Shown piece after piece: positions 16,442 through 24,787 of a DNA stretch of 45,069 nucleotides. Made by a program: the position numbers and the translations under genes. This DNA comes from Corallococcus sicarius (GTDB lineage Bacteria; Myxococcota; Myxococcia; Myxococcales; Myxococcaceae), in NCBI RefSeq assembly GCF_003611735.1, contig NZ_RAWG01000042.1, positions 1-45,069 of the forward strand. The letters are read 5' to 3'. The notes under the pieces are model-generated. The model worked only from the letters and a program-made list of their open reading frames with translations. It was not told where the DNA came from and searched no databases. Within the stretch, counting starts at the first letter, position 1. The number at the start of each line of letters is the position of its first letter.

Positions 16442-18374
16442 CGAGCACGACCTCCGACTCCGCTGGCGTCACCGTCCGCCGACGCTCGCGGCCCAGCACG
16501 TGGTGCACGCCCGCGAGCAGCTCGTCCGCGCGGTAGGGCCGGGGGCACAGCCCGGTGTTCTCCTGCGCCCACCACGGCCGCGAGTCCCCCGCCAGCAGGA
16601 TGGGCACCGGCCGGGCGCGGGGCAGCGTGGCGAACGTCTCCAGGAAGGAGGCCATCTGGGGCTGCGTGGCGCTCGTCGACAGCACGATGAGGTCCACGGG
16701 CAGGTGCGTCGCCTTGCGCAGCGCCTCGGCGCCGTTCTGCACGGTGAACACCTCGAAGCCCTCCGCGCGCAGCGTGCGCGCCGCGGCCGCCTCCTGGCTC
16801 CGGTCCTCGTCCAGCACCAGCACGCGCCGGGGCAGCCTGCGCACCTCGTGCGCCGACATGCGCGGCAGGTCCATGGTGAAGGTGGACCCTTCGCCCTCCA
16901 GGCTGCGCAGCGCGAGCGCGCCGCCGTGCATCTTCACGATGGAGTGGCTGATGAACAGCCCCAGCCCCAGCCCGCCGAAGTTGCGGTGCGACACGTTGCG
17001 CGCCCTGTAGAAGCGCTGGAACACCTGCGCCTGATCCGCGCCTGGAATGCCGATGCCGTGGTCCTGCACCTGGATGCGCGCCGCGTCCGCCGTGCGCAGC
17101 ACCCGCACCGCGATGGGCGCCCCCGCCGGGCTGTACTTGTGCGCGTTCTCCAGCAGGTTCACCAACACCTGCTCCAGCCGGTCCCTGTCGCCCAGCACCC
17201 AGACGCCGTCGGGAGGCACCTCCACCGTGAAGGGGCGCTCGAAGGCATGGCGGAAGTGATCCACCACCTCCGCCACCAGCTGCCCCACCTCCAGCGGCGC
17301 CGAGTCCAACGCCAGCCGTCCCAACTCCAGACGGCTTGCGTCCAGCAGGTCCTCCACCAGTCCGGCCAGCCGGTCCACCTGGCGCTTGGACTTGAGCACG
17401 CTCGCCAGCTCCACCGGCTGCCCGGCGGCGATGCGGCGCTCCATGGAGTACAGGCCCAGCTTGAGCGGCGTGAGCGGCGTCTTCAGCTCATGCGACGCGA
17501 TGGACATGAACTCCTCGCGCACGCGCAGGGCCGCCTGGGCCTCGCGCAACAGGCGCGCGTTCTCCACCGCCACGGCGAGCTGACTGGCCGCCGCGCTCCA
17601 CATCTCCAGCTCCCGCACGGAGAACGAAGCGCCCTGCTCCTTGTAGATGATCAGCAGGCCCACGGTGCGGCGCGGCGCGCACAGCGGCACCGCCGCGAAC
17701 ACCGAACCCACCGCGTCCCCGTAGCCGCGCTGGATGCCCAGCTGCGGCTGGCGCAGGGCGAGGGCCTGCCGGTAGGGGTCCTCGGAAGGGTCGAACGCGT
17801 CAATGGGCACGTCGTGCCCCTCCAGGTCCGACACCGCCATGCGCCGCAGCGTCGCGTCGTCCTCCTCGTAGAGGAACACCTCCGCGCGTCGCACCTGGGC
17901 ACACCGGACCAGGGACACCACGGCGGCCGAGCAGACGCGGTCCACCTCCAGCGACTCACCCACCGCGCGGGCAATCTCCCGCACGGCCTGTGAAAAGGCG
18001 CCCTCGTCGTCCACGCCGGACGGCTCCACCACCAGCCACGCGCCGCCCGAGGGGGTGGGCTTCACCTGCACGCGTACCTGCCGGAGCGCGCGCGTGATGA
18101 CGTGGCCCGAGTGCGTCCGCCCCTCGCGGATGGCGCGCTCCAGGGCATCCACGCTGCGGCCGTGCTCCAGCGCGTCCAGGAGCGTGCCGCCTTCGGCCAG
18201 CACCACGCCCGTCTTGGCCGCGAAGCCCTCCTCGCGCCACTGGACACGAAGGTCGGGTCCCACGCGCACGAGCGCTTGGGGCAGGCACGAGAGGACATCC
18301 TCGACGTCGTTGGGTGGCAGCATGGGGTCGGGGGCGCGGCAGGGGTCGCTGGGGAGATAGGGATCCCCTCCCAT
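16428..18374 (-). CDS. Hybrid sensor histidine kinase with GAF domain and pseudo-receiver
   Basis: This 648-residue, apparently soluble kinase has a PAS-like segment at about 20-105, a GAF domain at 125-285, HisKA with SIASHELKTP, and an ATPase domain with intact NLLENAHKYS, DHGIGIPG and FGGLGLGL boxes. The C-terminal receiver-like domain keeps the N-terminal acidic pair (VLDEDRS), but the phosphoacceptor Asp is Ser566 (DLIVLS) and the conserved Lys reads Arg (PRPYR). The receiver therefore cannot take phosphate in the normal way, and phosphotransfer must go to another protein. Start choice is uncertain: ATG at 18374, the TTG at 18383 or the ATG at 18323. No strong ribosome site separates them. 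Confidence 0.88.
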   Translation of the reverse strand: MGGDPYLPSDPCRAPDPMLPPNDVEDVLSCLPQALVRVGPDLRVQWREEGFAAKTGVVLAEGGTLLDALEHGRSVDALERAIREGRTHSGHVITRALRQVRVQVKPTPSGGAWLVVEPSGVDDEGAFSQAVREIARAVGESLEVDRVCSAAVVSLVRCAQVRRAEVFLYEEDDATLRRMAVSDLEGHDVPIDAFDPSEDPYRQALALRQPQLGIQRGYGDAVGSVFAAVPLCAPRRTVGLLIIYKEQGASFSVRELEMWSAAASQLAVAVENARLLREAQAALRVREEFMSIASHELKTPLTPLKLGLYSMERRIAAGQPVELASVLKSKRQVDRLAGLVEDLLDASRLELGRLALDSAPLEVGQLVAEVVDHFRHAFERPFTVEVPPDGVWVLGDRDRLEQVLVNLLENAHKYSPAGAPIAVRVLRTADAARIQVQDHGIGIPGADQAQVFQRFYRARNVSHRNFGGLGLGLFISHSIVKMHGGALALRSLEGEGSTFTMDLPRMSAHEVRRLPRRVLVLDEDRSQEAAAARTLRAEGFEVFTVQNGAEALRKATHLPVDLIVLSTSATQPQMASFLETFATLPRARPVPILLAGDSRPWWAQENTGLCPRPYRADELLAGVHHVLGRERRRTVTPAESEVVLATQA

Positions 18375-18504
18375 GATCGCCAAGCACCCCCGGCCGATCT
18401 GTGGCCCCCGGGGGCCCCCTTCCCGTTGGGCCCCGAACAGAGGCGTCGGCGGGCAGCCAGGGAAGCGGCGCTTGCGGGAGCGGCGACAGGCACTGAACGT
18501 GTGC

Positions 18505-18510
18505 TAGACG
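18505..18510 (+). promoter_or_regulatory. -10-like hexamer next to the queF start
   Basis: TAGACG ends 7 nt before the queF ATG, the same placement as the TAGACT motifs before the kinase (12342) and DUF4230 (37276) genes. No convincing -35 lies at 16-19 nt. Confidence 0.3.
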
Positions 18511-18517
18511 ACACCCC

Positions 18518-18877
18518 ATGTCCTCAAAGCCGTCCAAGGAAGTCCAGACCTTCCCCAATCCCGCCCCCGAGCGCGATTACGAGATCGCCTTCGACGTCCC
18601 GGAGTTCACGTGCCTGTGCCCGCTGACGGGCCAGCCGGACTTCGCGCGCTTCACCATCAAGTACGTGCCGGATCAGCTCTGCGTGGAGCTCAAGAGCCTG
18701 AAGCTCTACATGTGGTCCTACCGGAACGAGGGCGCCTTCCACGAGAAGGTGACCAACACCATCGCGGACGACATCGTGAAGGCCATCCAGCCGCGCAAGC
18801 TCACGGTGGTGGGTGACTTCTTCGTGCGCGGCGGCATCGGGACCATCGTCACCGTCACGCACGAAAAGAAGAAGTAG
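18518..18877 (+). CDS. queF: NADPH-dependent 7-cyano-7-deazaguanine (preQ0) reductase
   Basis: This 119-residue type-I (unimodular) QueF reduces preQ0 to preQ1 with two NADPH in queuosine synthesis. The signature [13 protein letters not shown] carries the nucleophilic Cys34, which forms the thioimide, and Asp41 seven residues on. [20 protein letters not shown] is the diagnostic QueF motif. The length matches single-domain QueF enzymes. The gene stands alone, divergent from the histidine kinase and convergent with a Ser/Thr kinase. A QueA-like protein is encoded 12 kb away, but its type is different. Confidence 0.97.
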   Translation: MSSKPSKEVQTFPNPAPERDYEIAFDVPEFTCLCPLTGQPDFARFTIKYVPDQLCVELKSLKLYMWSYRNEGAFHEKVTNTIADDIVKAIQPRKLTVVGDFFVRGGIGTIVTVTHEKKK

Positions 18878-18879
18878 GC

Positions 18880-18915
18880 GGCCCCCGCCCGGCGTGGGGC
18901 CTCCCTCTTTCTTCC
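18880..18915. terminator. Candidate terminator after queF
   Basis: GGCCCC (18880-18885), a 10-nt loop and GGGGCC (18896-18901) are followed by a pyrimidine run, TCCCTCTTTCTTCC. It lies between convergent genes 39 nt apart. Confidence 0.5.
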
Positions 18916-18916
18916 G

Positions 18917-20044
18917 TCACCGCGTGAGCTGATCCAACACGGGCAGCCAGTGGGACTGGGTGAGGTAGAGGCCCGTGCCGACGGCGGCCGTACCCGCGGC
19001 GAATGCGGCCAACGTCCACTTGAGCTGGCTGCGCCGGGGGGGCTTCGGCGCGTTGAACACGTCCAGCACGCCCAGCTCCTGCTGGGTGAGGTGGGCGAGC
19101 GCCTCCGTCTCCGTGAGCTTCTGGCGGTAGCGCAGGAAGGCCACGAGCAGCGCGGGGTGGGACACGGGCACTTCACGGGCGAGGAACAGGTCCAGTTCGC
19201 GGCGCATGGCGGCGGCGTCCGGGAAGCGGGCCTCCGGCTTCACGGCCAGCGCGCGCTTGACGATGCGCGCCAGGGGCGCGGGCACGTTGGGGGCCACCTT
19301 GTGGAGGGGCGTGAACTTGCCATCGCGGATGCGGGCGAACACCTCGCCGGCGGACTTGCCGACGAAGGGGCGGGTGCCGGAGAGGGTCTCGTAGAGGAGT
19401 ACGCCCAGGGAGAAGATGTCGGTGCGCGCGTCGATGGGCGCGCCGGTCACTTGCTCGGGGGACATGTAGGAGGGCGTGCCCACGGCCATGCCCTGCTGGG
19501 TGAGGGCTTCGAGGCCCACGTCCTTGGCGATGCCGAAGTCCATGAGCTTCACCTCACCGGACTTGGTGAGCATGACGTTCGCGGGCTTGAGGTCGCGGTG
19601 GATGATGCGGCGGAAGTGGGCGTGGTCGAGCGCGCTGGCGATGCGCGCGCAGATGACGGCGGCGACGTCCGGGGGCAGCGGCCCTTCCTTGATGAGGCCG
19701 TGGAGGGTGGGCCCGTCGACGAACTCCATGACCATGAAGAAGCTGTCGTTCTTCTCCACCAGGTCATAGAGGGTGACGATGTTCTGGTGACGGAAGGCGG
19801 CGAGCGCCAGGGCCTCGCGGCGGAAGCGGGACAGGGCCTCCTTGTCGCGCTGACCTTCGGGCAGCAGCTCCTTGATGGCCACCTCGCGCTGCAGCAGCTC
19901 GTGCAGGCCGCGGTACACGATGGCCATGCCACCGCGCCCCAGCTCACCCAGCACGCGGCAGGCGCCAATCTTGCGGTGACGAACGGCTTTCTCATTCTTC
20001 TCGGCGACGGTCACGGGGTCGCAGGGTACCGATTCACGTCTCAT
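18917..20044 (-). CDS. Ser/Thr protein kinase with C-terminal membrane anchor
   Basis: The 375-residue Hanks-type kinase is catalytically complete: GRGGMAIV loop, Lys58 in VAIKEL, HRDLKPAN (Asp151), MDFG (Asp169), and GTPSYMSPE in the activation segment. One transmembrane helix lies near residues 345-367 and leaves only a dozen residues outside, so it is a cytoplasmic kinase tethered by its tail with no sensor domain. The start at 20044 is favoured by GGGAGGG 11 nt upstream; a longer frame to 20080 lacks a site. It is divergent from the DUF2169 gene, 154 bp away. Ser/Thr kinases (PpkA type) regulate type VI secretion in other bacteria, but a link here rests only on position. Confidence 0.92.
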   Translation of the reverse strand: MRRESVPCDPVTVAEKNEKAVRHRKIGACRVLGELGRGGMAIVYRGLHELLQREVAIKELLPEGQRDKEALSRFRREALALAAFRHQNIVTLYDLVEKNDSFFMVMEFVDGPTLHGLIKEGPLPPDVAAVICARIASALDHAHFRRIIHRDLKPANVMLTKSGEVKLMDFGIAKDVGLEALTQQGMAVGTPSYMSPEQVTGAPIDARTDIFSLGVLLYETLSGTRPFVGKSAGEVFARIRDGKFTPLHKVAPNVPAPLARIVKRALAVKPEARFPDAAAMRRELDLFLAREVPVSHPALLVAFLRYRQKLTETEALAHLTQQELGVLDVFNAPKPPRRSQLKWTLAAFAAGTAAVGTGLYLTQSHWLPVLDQLTR

Positions 20045-20198
20045 GCGTCGATGGGCCCTCCCGACAGGGGCCGTTCGCACAGGTGTGGTGGAAAGGCGCG
20101 GTGTCGCTGTCTCACTCCCACGCCAGGGGGCCTACCTGCCCGCAGGGGGCTGGCAGCGGGGAGCGTGCGGCGATATCCACGACGGGGGGCCAGCCAAC

Positions 20199-21203
20199 GT
20201 GCCACACGCGGAACTCCAGAACGAAACGCCCTTTGCCTTCGAGCAGGTGTACGTCTCGGACGAGGACGGCCGGCCGCTGCTCGCGCTGGTGGTGAAGGCC
20301 ACCTACGACCTCCGCGAGGACGGGCTCCAGTTGGCGGAGACGCAGGTGCCGGTCGACCTTGGAGGCAAGTCCTGGGGAGAGCCCGGCAAGTCCAGCTACA
20401 AGTTCGAGCCGGAGGGTGCCTTCTTCAAGCCGACCACGGACGTGGCGCTCATTGGCCACGCATACCCTCCCGCGAAGGGCGCCACGGAGACCCTGGTGGC
20501 GCTGCAGGTGGGCCCCCTGAAGAAGGCCATCCGGGTGCTGGGCGAGCGCACCTGGTTCAGGAGCATGGGACGCGTCGCCGCGACCCGGCCGCTTGCCTTT
20601 GAGAAGCTGCCCCTTTCCTGGGAGCGTGCCTTCGGCGGTTGGGACCGGACGGACTCCGCGAGCCCCTCCTTCGAGCCTCGCAATCCCCTGGGGGTGGGCT
20701 TCCGCGCCAGCCCACGCCACTTCGAGGAGGGGCTGAGGCTGCCCAACCTGGAGGACCCGGCGGAGCCGCTGCGCGAGTTCGGCCAGCGGGTGACGCCCGT
20801 GGGCTTCGGCTTCACCGTGCCCCAATCGCAGCCACGCGCGAGGTATGCGGGCACCTTTGACGAGGTGTGGAACAAGACGCGCAAGCCGCTGCTGCCCACC
20901 GACTTCGACCGGCGCTTCTTCAACGCCGCCGCACCGGGCCTCGTCGCTCCGGGCTACCTCAAGGGTGACGAGGCCGTCGTCCTCGTGAACGCCTCGCCCC
21001 GAGGACGGCTCGCCTTCGCGCTTCCCGGCCAGGCCCCTCCGGCCATCACCGTCCGCCTGGGAGGACCCATCACCCCGGAGATGCACCTGGACACGGTCAT
21101 CCTGGACATGGATGACCACCGGGTGATGCTTCTCTGGCGGGGGCACGTCCCATTGGACAGAGGGCCCCATGACGTCCGGAGCATCGACCTCCGCCGGGTG
21201 TAG
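20199..21203 (+). CDS. DUF2169-family protein of a type VI-like cassette
   Basis: The 334-residue protein matches DUF2169 end to end: an N-terminal NETPFAFEQVYVSDEDGRP block, LVVKATYDL, WGEPGKSSYKFE, LIGHAY, WERAFGGWDRTD, and a C-terminal LDTVILDMDDHRVMLLWRG. The family is found beside VgrG, DUF4150 and effector genes and is regarded as an adaptor or spike-loading factor of contractile secretion systems; its biochemical role is not settled. The GTG at 20199 follows a GGGGGG run by 9 nt and lies at the start of the conserved domain. It is the first gene of a nine-gene co-directional block. Confidence 0.88.
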   Translation: MPHAELQNETPFAFEQVYVSDEDGRPLLALVVKATYDLREDGLQLAETQVPVDLGGKSWGEPGKSSYKFEPEGAFFKPTTDVALIGHAYPPAKGATETLVALQVGPLKKAIRVLGERTWFRSMGRVAATRPLAFEKLPLSWERAFGGWDRTDSASPSFEPRNPLGVGFRASPRHFEEGLRLPNLEDPAEPLREFGQRVTPVGFGFTVPQSQPRARYAGTFDEVWNKTRKPLLPTDFDRRFFNAAAPGLVAPGYLKGDEAVVLVNASPRGRLAFALPGQAPPAITVRLGGPITPEMHLDTVILDMDDHRVMLLWRGHVPLDRGPHDVRSIDLRRV

Positions 21204-21235
21204 ACTGGGCGCCCCACGCGCACTCGAGGCCCGCA

Positions 21236-21703
21236 ATGGCGAACACCGTCGGAGTCAACAAGCTCTCCGTGGTAACGAAAGACAGCCATGGCGTCACCAT
21301 GGCTTTCCCAGACGTCTGCAAGACGCCTGGTCCAGCCGGCCCCATTCCCATTCCCTACCCCAACGTCGCGAAGTCCTCGGACTCCGCCAAGACAGCCGAC
21401 TCCGTCACGGTGGCGGGCAAGCCCCTCTGCGTGAAGGACTCGAACTTCAGCACCAGCACGGGTGACGAGGCCGGCACCGCGGGGGGTGGGGTGGCCTCCA
21501 GCAAGACCCAAGGCAAAGCCGAGTTCGTCAACTTCTCCTTCGACGTGAAGGCAGAGGGCAGAAACGTCGCCCGGGCGCTGGACCTGATGCTGCACAATGA
21601 CAAGAACACCCCGCCGTTCCCCCTGATGCAGCCCCCCGTGGTAGCGCTCGGCGAGCGCGAGGAGAAGCTCAAGTGCCCCTGCTGCGGAGAGCCTCGTAGA
21701 TGA
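21236..21703 (+). CDS. PAAR-like DUF4150 protein
   Basis: This 155-residue DUF4150 protein is a PAAR-like tip candidate that would cap a VgrG spike and carry effectors. Diagnostic are the ANTVGVNKLSVVTKDSHG opening, MAFPDVCKTP followed by Pro-rich GPIPIPYPN, CVKDSNFSTSTGDEAGT, and the terminal KCPCCG Cys pair. It is small and has no fused toxin domain, so the effector must be a separate protein. The start codon lies 29 nt after a TAGACT hexamer that contains the stop codon of DUF2169. Its stop overlaps the next start (ATGA at 21700). Confidence 0.88.
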   Translation: MANTVGVNKLSVVTKDSHGVTMAFPDVCKTPGPAGPIPIPYPNVAKSSDSAKTADSVTVAGKPLCVKDSNFSTSTGDEAGTAGGGVASSKTQGKAEFVNFSFDVKAEGRNVARALDLMLHNDKNTPPFPLMQPPVVALGEREEKLKCPCCGEPRR

Positions 21704-22284
21704 GCGCCAACTGCTTGTTCTTCGCGCTGCCCCAGAGTGCCTGGGAGCAGCTCCAGAGAGAGCCGCAGGCCGGGCTTGAGATCCCCACCTCTCCGGTCCT
21801 CTACGAGGAAGATGAGGAAGGAGGCTATTCCTTCCGTGGGCTGACGCTGCAGGAGGACGTCGTGGACGCACTCCGGTTCCTCCTGGGAGAGGTGGAGGAG
21901 CCAGGGGCTGTCGTGCCCTTCGTGGCGACCCTGGCTTCGGCCCGTCCCATCGACGAGGCGGTGGGCCAGCCGACGCCGCTCGAGGGTCAGGCCTGGTACC
22001 TGTCTCCCGATGAGGTCCGGCGGGCCGCGGTGGGGCTTGCGCGGGTGACCGCCCAGGAGCTTGCCTCCCGGTTCAACGCCGCGGAGCTGGAGGACTCCGG
22101 CCTCGCGAAGCTCGCCGAGGAACTCGACGCGCTGGAGCCGTGGAGGGAGGAAGACCTTCCGTCGCTCCAGCAGTCCTACGCGGAACTGGTGGAGTACTTC
22201 CAGCGGGCGGCGGAGCGGCGCGAGGGCATGCTGGTCCTCCTGGAAGACGGCCCCGTCTCGGCGCTCGACCTCGACATGGAATGA
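21700..22284 (+). CDS. DUF1877-like (YfbM-like) protein
   Basis: The 194-residue acidic cytoplasmic protein resembles DUF1877. MSANCLFFALPQSAWEQL opens the domain, a middle TPLEGQAWYLSPDEV segment follows, and the C-terminal helix pair runs LQQSYAELVEYFQRAA then GMLVLLEDG. It has no signal peptide or catalytic motif. DUF1877 proteins are often encoded with polymorphic toxins and secretion genes, and immunity or chaperone roles have been suspected but are unproven. ATGA overlap with the PAAR-like gene predicts coupled, stoichiometric translation, which favours a partner of that protein over a free-standing enzyme. Confidence 0.7.
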   Translation: MSANCLFFALPQSAWEQLQREPQAGLEIPTSPVLYEEDEEGGYSFRGLTLQEDVVDALRFLLGEVEEPGAVVPFVATLASARPIDEAVGQPTPLEGQAWYLSPDEVRRAAVGLARVTAQELASRFNAAELEDSGLAKLAEELDALEPWREEDLPSLQQSYAELVEYFQRAAERREGMLVLLEDGPVSALDLDME

Positions 22285-22285
22285 G

Positions 22286-23614
22286 ATGGCCATGGCCTAC
22301 CCGGAGGTAGCCCCCCACTGGGAACTGTACGAGGTCCACCTCGACGAGGCGGAGTACCTCGACACCCAATGGGAGAACGCGCTCACGGCACCGGATCGAT
22401 ACCTGGGCCATGTGGCTCAGCGCGAGGCGCGGCTGCTGGCGCACGTGGACGCGCTGGCGCTCGGCGGAGGCGAGGTGTCCCAGCGCTACCTGCGACCCGC
22501 CCTCGCGGTCGAAGAGGCTCCCCGCGTCAGCGCCGCCGCGCTCGCCCTGCTGCTGCAGGAGGGCACCGCCGGGCGTGACGCCGTCCTCGCCGCGCTGACG
22601 GACGGGCCGCCCCAGGCGCTGCCGGGCCTCCAGCGGGCGTTGGAGCTCTGTGGGCGCGAGGACGTGCTCCCAGCGCTGACGGCGCTGCTCACTCCGGACA
22701 CCGACCCCGCCGTGAGCGCCGTGGCGCTGGAGGTGCACGCGGCGCACGGGCGCGTTCCTTCCGTGGCGCTCGAATCCTGGCTGGTGCACCCGGAGCCCAC
22801 CGTGGTGGCCGCGGCCTGCCGGGTGCTGCCTTTCATGGGCACCGCGCTCCCTGCCCCCGTGCTGCGCCAGTGGACCCAGGCGCTGGAATCGTCCGAACCG
22901 CTCGTCCGCGATGCGGCCCTGGCGTCCGGGGCGGTGCTCGGGCTTCGCGCCGCGTGGACACGCTGCCTGCAGGTGGTGGAGGCCCGGGAGCCTTCGGGTC
23001 GCCTGCCGCTGCTATTGCTGGCGCAAGGGGGGAACACGCAGGAGCACGCGCGACTCATGGAGCTGCTGGACGAGCCCCGCTCGTGCGTGGATGCGGTCTG
23101 GGCGCTGGGCCATGGTGGCCGGCCCGAGGCCGTGGACGCCTGCCTGAGGCTGCTGGAGGACGGGCACGCCGGGGTGGCGCGGCTGGCCACGGAGTCCTTC
23201 GCCTCCATCACCGGCTTCCCCCTGGAAGACGCCCACCTGCTCCTGGATGAGGAGCCCCCGGAGGACGCGTCCCCCGCTGCGCCCCTCCTGCTGGAAGTGG
23301 AGAAGACGCTGCCACGGGCGTCCCCCGAGGCCGCGCGCGCCTGGTGGACCCGGCAGCGCGAGCAGCGGCGCTTCGCACCCGGGATGCGCTATCTCGCGGG
23401 CGTTCCCTTCTCCGCCACGGCGCTGGTGCGGTCCTTCGCCACGGCGCCCGCGCGGCGATGGTCCGCCCTGGCGCTGGAGCTCTCCATCCGGAGCCGTGGC
23501 CGCCACATCGTCTCCGCGCGCGACTTCAGCTTCCGGCGCCACCAGCGACTGGCGACGGTCCAGGGCTTCGCTCCACGCGGGGAGCAGCCGTTCTCATCCT
23601 TGCTGCATTCGTGA
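22286..23614 (+). CDS. TIGR02270-family helical-repeat protein
   Basis: The 442-residue protein fits the TIGR02270 family of uncharacterised proteins, several copies of which occur in Myxococcus. The N-terminal block (APHWELYEVHLDEAEYLDTQWENAL) contains the motif that defines its start, followed by HEAT-like repeats from about residue 60 to 320 and a C-terminal Trp/Arg-rich block (WWTRQREQRRFAPGMRYLAG). No enzymatic residues are evident. The start ATG lies one base after the DUF1877-like stop, and the stop overlaps the next GTG (GTGA), so it is tightly coupled on both sides. The helical array probably binds another member of the cassette. Confidence 0.82.
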   Translation: MAMAYPEVAPHWELYEVHLDEAEYLDTQWENALTAPDRYLGHVAQREARLLAHVDALALGGGEVSQRYLRPALAVEEAPRVSAAALALLLQEGTAGRDAVLAALTDGPPQALPGLQRALELCGREDVLPALTALLTPDTDPAVSAVALEVHAAHGRVPSVALESWLVHPEPTVVAAACRVLPFMGTALPAPVLRQWTQALESSEPLVRDAALASGAVLGLRAAWTRCLQVVEAREPSGRLPLLLLAQGGNTQEHARLMELLDEPRSCVDAVWALGHGGRPEAVDACLRLLEDGHAGVARLATESFASITGFPLEDAHLLLDEEPPEDASPAAPLLLEVEKTLPRASPEAARAWWTRQREQRRFAPGMRYLAGVPFSATALVRSFATAPARRWSALALELSIRSRGRHIVSARDFSFRRHQRLATVQGFAPRGEQPFSSLLHS

Positions 23615-24762
23615 GCGCGAGCGCCTCCATGTCCCCCGTCCCCCCTGCCGCCGAGCCCGTCTTGACCCAGCGCATCCACGCCTTTGTCGAGGCCGCGGGC
23701 ATGGGCTCGCCCCTGGGCCCCTTCATCCAGGCCTGCGCGGCGTTCCGCGCGGGGATGGACCGCTTCGAGGGGGCACGGGACTTCCACCACTTCGCGGGCG
23801 AGGAGAACGCACGGCTGAAGCTGACGGTGTCCGCCCTGCCGTCGGCCACGTTCGGCTTCGCCGCGGCCGGACGGCTGGTATCCATCGCCTGCGAGACGTT
23901 CCAGGACCTGCGCACCCGGCTGTCGGAAGGAGCGCTCACGCGCGACATGCCCCTCTTCCTGGCCCTGCCGGATCCGCTGGACCTGGGGATGGCGGTGTCG
24001 CCGGAGTTGGAGCGCAACGAGCCGCGGCGGCTGCAGTCCCTGGGGCGGCGGGTGCTGTCCATCACCTTCGAGAACCTGGGCTGGCCCTGGCCCGGAGGCC
24101 CCTGGCACTTCTTCGGCGGCGGACACGCAGGGTTTGCCCGAGCGCTCCAGGCCGCCGGAGCCTGGATGGCCAGCAGCGCCGGCCGGGGCTGCGTGGTGGG
24201 GTCCGTGGACAGCCTGCTGGACGCGGGACTGCTGGAGACGCTCCTGCTCCAGCAGCGGGTGAAGACCGAGGAGCAGCCGGTGGGCTTCACTCCGGGCGAG
24301 GCGGGCGTCGCGCTGCTGCTGCGCGTCCCCGGCCACACTCCGGCCGAACTGCCCCGGGGCCGCCCCCTGGTCGAGGCCGTGAGCCTGGGGCAGGCGCCCG
24401 CGGACGCCTCGGGTGGCGCCCGCGTGCTGGCCTCGTGCGTGCGCGCGCTGAGGTCGTTCCTGCCTGGAGAGGCTGGGGAACCCTTCTGGGTGAGCGACCA
24501 CAACGGCGAGGAGCTCCGGGCCCTGGAGTGGGGCACGCTCCAGACGCTGCTCCGGGCGGAGCCGCCCCTCTGGGCGTCCTTCGAGGCCTGGTACCCCGCC
24601 ACGGGATTCGGCGAGACCGGGGTGGCCTCCGGGGCCCTGGGGGTGTGCCTGGGGGCTCGGGCCTTGGAGCGCGGGTACGCGCCAGCCCGAGCGGGTATCA
24701 TCCTGTCCACGGACGAAAGCGGCGAGCGTGCCGCCGTGCTGCTGACGTCCACGGCCACCTGA
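23611..24762 (+). CDS. Thiolase-fold (ketosynthase-like) protein of the secretion cassette, probably not catalytic
   Basis: The 383-residue protein resembles beta-ketoacyl-ACP synthase/thiolase folds. GCVVGSVDSLLDAGLLETLL and GFTPGEAGVALLLRV match the GGVDSLL and PGEGAAALLL strands of that superfamily, and the N-terminal segment AFVEAAGMGSPLGPFIQACAAFRAGM corresponds to the usual IGTG entry. I find no DxACxSS active-site Cys block; the stretch where it belongs reads LGRRVLSITFENLG. Ketosynthase-like proteins recur next to DUF2169/DUF4150 genes, so it may be a scaffold or adaptor. The start is GTG at 23611, overlapping the TIGR02270 stop, or ATG at 23629. Confidence 0.65.
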   Translation: MSASASMSPVPPAAEPVLTQRIHAFVEAAGMGSPLGPFIQACAAFRAGMDRFEGARDFHHFAGEENARLKLTVSALPSATFGFAAAGRLVSIACETFQDLRTRLSEGALTRDMPLFLALPDPLDLGMAVSPELERNEPRRLQSLGRRVLSITFENLGWPWPGGPWHFFGGGHAGFARALQAAGAWMASSAGRGCVVGSVDSLLDAGLLETLLLQQRVKTEEQPVGFTPGEAGVALLLRVPGHTPAELPRGRPLVEAVSLGQAPADASGGARVLASCVRALRSFLPGEAGEPFWVSDHNGEELRALEWGTLQTLLRAEPPLWASFEAWYPATGFGETGVASGALGVCLGARALERGYAPARAGIILSTDESGERAAVLLTSTAT

Positions 24763-24787
24763 GCGGGTGGTGGGGGGAGGGCGAATC

